From the NCBI GenBank assembly GCA_016208685.1, contig JACQXM010000047.1, forward strand, positions 1 to 64,000: 64,000 bases of DNA. The letters are read 5' to 3'. Source of the stretch: Planctomycetota bacterium (GTDB taxonomy: Bacteria; Planctomycetota; Phycisphaerae; UBA1845). Both the position numbers and the translations under genes were made by a program. This document shows positions 60,433 to 64,000 of the stretch, piece by piece. The notes under the pieces were generated by a model that saw only the letters and a list, made by a program, of their open reading frames with translations, had not been told where the DNA came from and made no database searches. Numbering within the stretch: the stretch's first letter is position 1; each line of letters begins with the position of its first letter.

Positions 60433-60608
60433 GGTCCGACTTCGCTTCCCCTAGGCGCCGGGTTCTGCAACGCGGCTTGGGTACACGCTGGAAGGTGTTT
60501 TGGCGGGTATTCAGCTCTCCATCCGAGGCCGGTGCCCGCCCGTTTCCCAGTGCGACACCGACAGGGCTCTTGTATCGGCCGCGGCAGGCCAAGTCAAGCG
60601 CCTGTCGG

Positions 60609-60637
60609 TTGACCCGGGCATCGCCGCGTTTTAAGAT
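60609..60637 (+). promoter_or_regulatory. Sigma-70-like promoter for the UspA gene
   Basis: TTGACC (60609-60614) and TAAGAT (60632-60637) are 17 bases apart. The leader to the GTG at 60684 would be about 40 bases. Confidence 0.45.
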
Positions 60638-60683
60638 ATCATGCGTCCGTGCGTGTCCGTGCATCTTTTGGGAACGCCGCGTC

Positions 60684-61157
60684 GTGTCCTTGAAGTACGC
60701 CAAAATCCTGTTTCCCACTGATTTCTCGGAACTGGCATCGCACGCGCTGAGCACCGCCCGGGGCATGGCGGAGGCCTTCGACGCAGAGGTGCACTGCCTG
60801 TACGTGGTGGACGAGGCCTATCAATATTGGAGCGGGATGGGGCCGGAGAGCATCCCCGTGGGACCGCCGCCGGACGAGATGCTTGAGCTCGGCCGGGCGC
60901 GCATGGAGAAGTTCCGCGCCGAACATCTCGCGGGGTGGGGTCGTCGAGTGGTCACGCACGTGGCGCTCGGGCGGCCCTTCGCGGAAATCATCGCCTACGC
61001 CCGCGCCCACGCCGTCGACCTGATCGTCATGGGCACGCATGGGCGGGGGAGCATCGCCCACGTTCTGTTGGGCAGCACGACAGAGCGAGTCGTGCGCAAG
61101 GCCCCTTGTGCCGTACTGACGGTTCGCGCCACGACGCAGGAATTCGTGATGCCCTAG
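60684..61157 (+). CDS. UspA-type universal stress protein
   Basis: The 157-residue protein has KYAKILFPTDFSELASHALSTAR at the start and the ATP-binding end GTHGRGSIAHVLLGSTTERVVRKAPCAVLTV, with the G-x-x-G-x8-9-G-S/T pattern. Start is GTG 60684 (MSLKY), where the first strand begins. Usp proteins are induced by stress; the partner and exact role are unknown. Confidence 0.9.
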   Translation: MSLKYAKILFPTDFSELASHALSTARGMAEAFDAEVHCLYVVDEAYQYWSGMGPESIPVGPPPDEMLELGRARMEKFRAEHLAGWGRRVVTHVALGRPFAEIIAYARAHAVDLIVMGTHGRGSIAHVLLGSTTERVVRKAPCAVLTVRATTQEFVMP

Positions 61158-61191
61158 CGCCGCGGCGCCCTACATTTCGGATTGAGGCAAC

Positions 61192-61965
61192 ATGGACTCT
61201 CCCTTCGGCAGCGTCAAAGTGGTTGACGTGGCGACGCGGGTGCGCCAGAACGTCGGGTCGGCGGGCCTCCAGGCGGGGATACTGCTCCTCTTCGGCTTCT
61301 TCTACTTCGGCGGCGCCTCGGGCACCGGCGCCTTCCTCGCCGGCGACAGTCTCTTCCAGGGCGCGCTGCGGCTCGGCGGATTCGTCATGTTGGGAATCGC
61401 CATCGCGTGCAGCATCGGCGTCCGCCTGGCGATGGCCGCAGACGCGGTGGCGACGTTGCTGATTGGTGCGGCGATCACCATCGGGTCGGTCCTCATGCTG
61501 ATCGGCGGGTTGAGCTTCCTGAACGGCATGATCTATCTGCTTTGCGGCGGCTCTCTGATTGCCGCCGGGCTGCGCACGGGCCGCGAGTACCTGCGGCTGC
61601 CGCCGGAACTGGACGACGACGAGGAGGAGGAGGCTGACGACGAAGACGTCGCGGCATTGGACCTACCGGTAGATGACGATCGGCCCGCGGATCGCGGCGC
61701 TGGTCCCCACCGCCGACGACTTGTGGAGGAGTCGCGCGCCCCGCGCAAGAGTCCCGGAAGCGGGCCGCAGGATTCACCGCCTATCGCGTTCGATCGTCCC
61801 AAGCCGGTTAAGTCGCGTCGGTACTACTCGATCTCCAGCGATGGCGATGACGGGGTGATCCGGCTTGATGACGTCCAGGGAACCCCGACCCCCCCGCCCG
61901 CCGCCCCACCGCCAGAAGGATACCTGGCGAAGCTGGCGGAGGAGCGAACTCCGAGAAACCAGTGA
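61192..61965 (+). CDS. Hypothetical membrane protein with acidic tail
   Basis: The 257-residue protein has four probable helices (about 26-43, 57-80, 85-107, 109-126), then an acidic run DDDEEEEADDED near 138-149 and a proline-rich, disordered tail with KSRRYYSISSDGDD and a proline run. GAGGC precedes the ATG. It lies 34 bases after the UspA gene. I recognise no family. Confidence 0.65.
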   Translation: MDSPFGSVKVVDVATRVRQNVGSAGLQAGILLLFGFFYFGGASGTGAFLAGDSLFQGALRLGGFVMLGIAIACSIGVRLAMAADAVATLLIGAAITIGSVLMLIGGLSFLNGMIYLLCGGSLIAAGLRTGREYLRLPPELDDDEEEEADDEDVAALDLPVDDDRPADRGAGPHRRRLVEESRAPRKSPGSGPQDSPPIAFDRPKPVKSRRYYSISSDGDDGVIRLDDVQGTPTPPPAAPPPEGYLAKLAEERTPRNQ

Positions 61966-62010
61966 CGGCCGCCGATTGCGGCGAAGAAGCCTTGGCCCAC
62001 AATATCCCGG

Positions 62011-63084
62011 ATGACCTCCGACGCTCTGACGCCTCCCGCTCCCCTCGATCCCGCCCTGGCGCGCTATTCCCGGCAGGTGCTCTTTGAGCCCATCGGCGCA
62101 GAAGGACAGCGGCGGCTGCTCTCGTCGCGGGTGGTGCTGTTCGGCTGCGGCGCGCTGGGCACGGCGCTAGCCAACACGCTGGTGCGCGCCGGCGTTGGGT
62201 TCCTGCGCCTCTGCGACCGCGACTACATCGAGCGCGACAACCTCCAGCGGCAGGTGCTTTTCGACGAGGCGGACATCGCGGCGAATCTGCCCAAGGCGGA
62301 AGCGGCGGCCCGCAAGCTCCGGGCCGTCAATTCGGAAGTTACAGTGGACGCCGTGGTGGTCGACGTGAACCCAGGCAACATCGAACGACTGGCCGAAGGA
62401 ATGGAGCTGCTCCTTGACGGGACGGATAACTTCGAGACCCGCTTTCTTATCAACGACCTCGCCGTCAAGACCCATCGCCCGTGGATCTACGGGGCGGTGA
62501 TCGGGGCTACGGGCCTGGTGATGCCCGTGTTGCCGCACGAAACGCCCTGTCTGCGCTGCGTATTCGAGGAAGCGCCGCCGCCGGAACTGAACCCGACGTG
62601 CGACACCGCCGGCGTGATCGGGCCGGCAGTGAATCTGGTGGCGGGAGTGCAGGCCGTGGAGGCCATCAAGCTGCTCACCGGGCAGCGCGCGGCGGTAAGC
62701 CGCCACCTGCTGCACATCGACGCCTGGACGGGACGGTTTGTGAACCTGAACGTCGGTTCGGCGTACGAGAAAGGTGACTGTCCCTGCTGCAAGCGCCGTG
62801 ACTTCGCGTACCTTGCGGGGCGGTTTGCCGGTTCGGTCACCACGCTTTGCGGGCGCAACGCAGTGCAGGTCAATCTCGGGGCCGCGGTGCGCGTGAACTT
62901 TGCGGCCATCGCCGATAAGCTGCGGCCGGTCGCCGCCGGGCCGGTGCAGGTCGGGCGGTTCATGCTCAAGGCGGTGGTGGACGGCTTTGAGCTTACGCTC
63001 TTCGCCGACGGCCGGGCGATCATCAAGGGGACCGCCGACGGCGACAAGGCGCGCACGCTGTACGCCAAGTACTTCGGGACGTAA
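62011..63084 (+). CDS. MoeB/ThiF-type adenylating (E1-like) enzyme
   Basis: The 357-residue protein has the E1 Rossmann loop VVLFGCGALGTALANTL, the arginine ERDNLQRQV and the aspartate DGTDNFETRFLINDLAV, all expected for ATP binding and adenylation of a sulphur carrier. Two CxxC pairs (TPCLRC and GDCPCC) give the zinc site, and TCDTAGVIGPAVN holds a cysteine in the usual catalytic loop. The last 90 residues form an additional domain of small strands. It stands 59 bases before a cysteine desulfurase-like gene, which suggests sulphur transfer to a ThiS or MoaD-like protein outside this window. Confidence 0.85.
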   Translation: MTSDALTPPAPLDPALARYSRQVLFEPIGAEGQRRLLSSRVVLFGCGALGTALANTLVRAGVGFLRLCDRDYIERDNLQRQVLFDEADIAANLPKAEAAARKLRAVNSEVTVDAVVVDVNPGNIERLAEGMELLLDGTDNFETRFLINDLAVKTHRPWIYGAVIGATGLVMPVLPHETPCLRCVFEEAPPPELNPTCDTAGVIGPAVNLVAGVQAVEAIKLLTGQRAAVSRHLLHIDAWTGRFVNLNVGSAYEKGDCPCCKRRDFAYLAGRFAGSVTTLCGRNAVQVNLGAAVRVNFAAIADKLRPVAAGPVQVGRFMLKAVVDGFELTLFADGRAIIKGTADGDKARTLYAKYFGT

Positions 63085-63143
63085 TTCCGGTTGAAGCACG
63101 TCGGACCGCGGTTATTCGCGGTTGAAGGGGAGGAGCCTCGCGA

Positions 63144-64000
63144 ATGATCTATCTCGACAATGCCGCGACCAGTTGGCCCAAGCCGCCGCGCGTGCACCAG
63201 GCGGTGGCACGGTTTCTCGCCGAGGAGGCGGGGGGGCCCAACCGCGCGGGGCATCGCATGTCGGTTCGCGCCGCGCGTGTGGTGCAGGAGGTGCGCGCCA
63301 GGCTGGCGCGGCTGTTCCGCGCCGACGAGCCGGAACGGATGATCTTCTGTCTGAACTGCACCGACGCCCTGAACATGGCGCTCAAGGGCTGCCTGCGCGA
63401 GGGCGATCACGTGGTCACCACGGTGTTGGAGCACAACAGCGTCAACCGCCCGTTGCAGGCCCTGGTCGATGCGCGGTTTATCACGCTGACTCGCCTGCCG
63501 ATCACCGCCGCGGGGAGCGTGGACCCGGACGCGGTTCGCAAGGCCATCACCCCGAAAACGCGGCTCCTGGCGACCTTGCACGCCAGTAACGTGATGGGCA
63601 CGGTACAGCCCGCGGCGGAGCTGGGGCGCATCGCCCGCGAACACGACATTTTGTTTCTCCTCGATGCGGCACAGTCGGCGGGCGTCCTGGAAGTGGACGT
63701 GCGCGAGATGCACGTCGACCTGCTCACCTTTCCCGGGCACAAATCCCTGCTGGGTCCCACGGGCACCGGCGGGCTCTACGCCGGGCCCCGGGCCGAACTG
63801 CGTCCCTGGCGCGAAGGCGGCACGGGCGGCGATTCCGTCACCCCCACGCAGCCGCGCGAACTGCCCACCTGGTTGGAGGCGGGCACGCCCAACACCGTGG
63901 GACTGGCGGGGTTGAATGCCTCGCTCGAGGGATTGCAGCCAGACACCGTGCACGCCCATGAGCAGCGCCTGGTGCGACGGCTGCGCGGCGCCCTGGCCGA
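63144..64000 (+). CDS. Cysteine desulfurase-like class V aminotransferase, 3' end cut by window
   Basis: The frame from ATG 63144 runs past the window end, giving 285 codons. The protein opens YLDNAATSWPKPPRV, has NCTDALNMALKG, HNSVNRPLQAL, LLATLHASNVMGTVQP, LLDAAQSAG and the PLP lysine (Lys200) in FPGHKSLLGPTGTGG. This is the NifS/SufS-like layout. It is not flagged by a stop because it is partial. GGAGGAG lies 8 bases before the ATG. With the E1-like gene upstream it probably supplies sulphur for cofactor or tRNA thiolation. Confidence 0.9.
   Translation, partial: MIYLDNAATSWPKPPRVHQAVARFLAEEAGGPNRAGHRMSVRAARVVQEVRARLARLFRADEPERMIFCLNCTDALNMALKGCLREGDHVVTTVLEHNSVNRPLQALVDARFITLTRLPITAAGSVDPDAVRKAITPKTRLLATLHASNVMGTVQPAAELGRIAREHDILFLLDAAQSAGVLEVDVREMHVDLLTFPGHKSLLGPTGTGGLYAGPRAELRPWREGGTGGDSVTPTQPRELPTWLEAGTPNTVGLAGLNASLEGLQPDTVHAHEQRLVRRLRGALA

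Noticed and set aside
1-64000. CRISPR array, prophage or transposase gene
   Set aside because: No regularly spaced direct repeats, phage structural genes or transposase motifs were seen.

Overview
The window is GC-rich, densely coded bacterial chromosome. It most likely comes from a member of the Planctomycetota, possibly close to the Phycisphaerae. The lineage call rests on gene content, not on any marker RNA. It includes a type II pseudopilin-like secreted protein (H-X9-DG type), an IPTL-CTERM-like anchored propeller, and a secreted protein ending in a dockerin-like tandem. It also includes a MoxR / DUF58 / BatA / VWA block preceded by a PQQ-propeller protein and an alpha-toroid protein, a paired ketosynthase-ACP-FabZ cluster, and intergenic palindromes of a kind I associate with this phylum. 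No phage, plasmid, transposase or CRISPR array is visible.

Layout. 0-2.5 kb: a small gene facing away from three tandem Hsp20 genes, with a sigma-54-type promoter and upstream repeats. 2.7-7 kb: exported proteins (YWTD propeller, two lipoproteins). 7-14.3 kb: GT-C membrane glycosyltransferase, histidinol-phosphatase-type PHP protein, an unknown protein, the pseudopilin, a YeeZ-like SDR and a diacylglycerol-kinase-like lipid kinase. 14.7-17 kb: a secreted protein of nine 47-residue six-cysteine repeats and a lipoprotein. 17.3-30.7 kb: PQQ propeller, alpha-toroid, MoxR, DUF58, BatA-like and VWA proteins, interrupted by repeats. 30.7-36 kb: HAD phosphatase, aat, a small protein, thioesterase and a BtuFCD-type importer. 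36.3-40 kb: a zinc-ribbon membrane protein and two SPFH proteins. 40-45 kb: small protein, dockerin-tailed protein, threonine synthase and dapB.

45.8-54 kb is a tightly overlapping minus-strand operon trpE-G-D-C-F-B-A-aroF. Upstream of trpE the sequence shows a complete transcription attenuator: a good promoter, a 31-residue leader peptide with four Trp codons (three consecutive), an antiterminator pairing, and a GC hairpin followed by six U, 12 bases before the trpE start. The leader ATG lies at the predicted transcription start, so the leader peptide may be translated from a leaderless mRNA. DAHP synthase is last in the operon, so attenuation would control both entry to the shikimate pathway and the Trp branch.

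54.2-60.4 kb holds tRNA-Arg(CCU), then two ketosynthase-like proteins (one without both catalytic histidines), two FabZ-like hotdog proteins, an ACP and a five-domain S1 protein. 60.6-64 kb has UspA, a membrane protein, a MoeB/ThiF-type E1 enzyme and a cysteine desulfurase-like protein cut by the window end. Two copies of a 120-130 bp palindromic element each begin exactly at a TAG stop codon (32,345 and 43,982).
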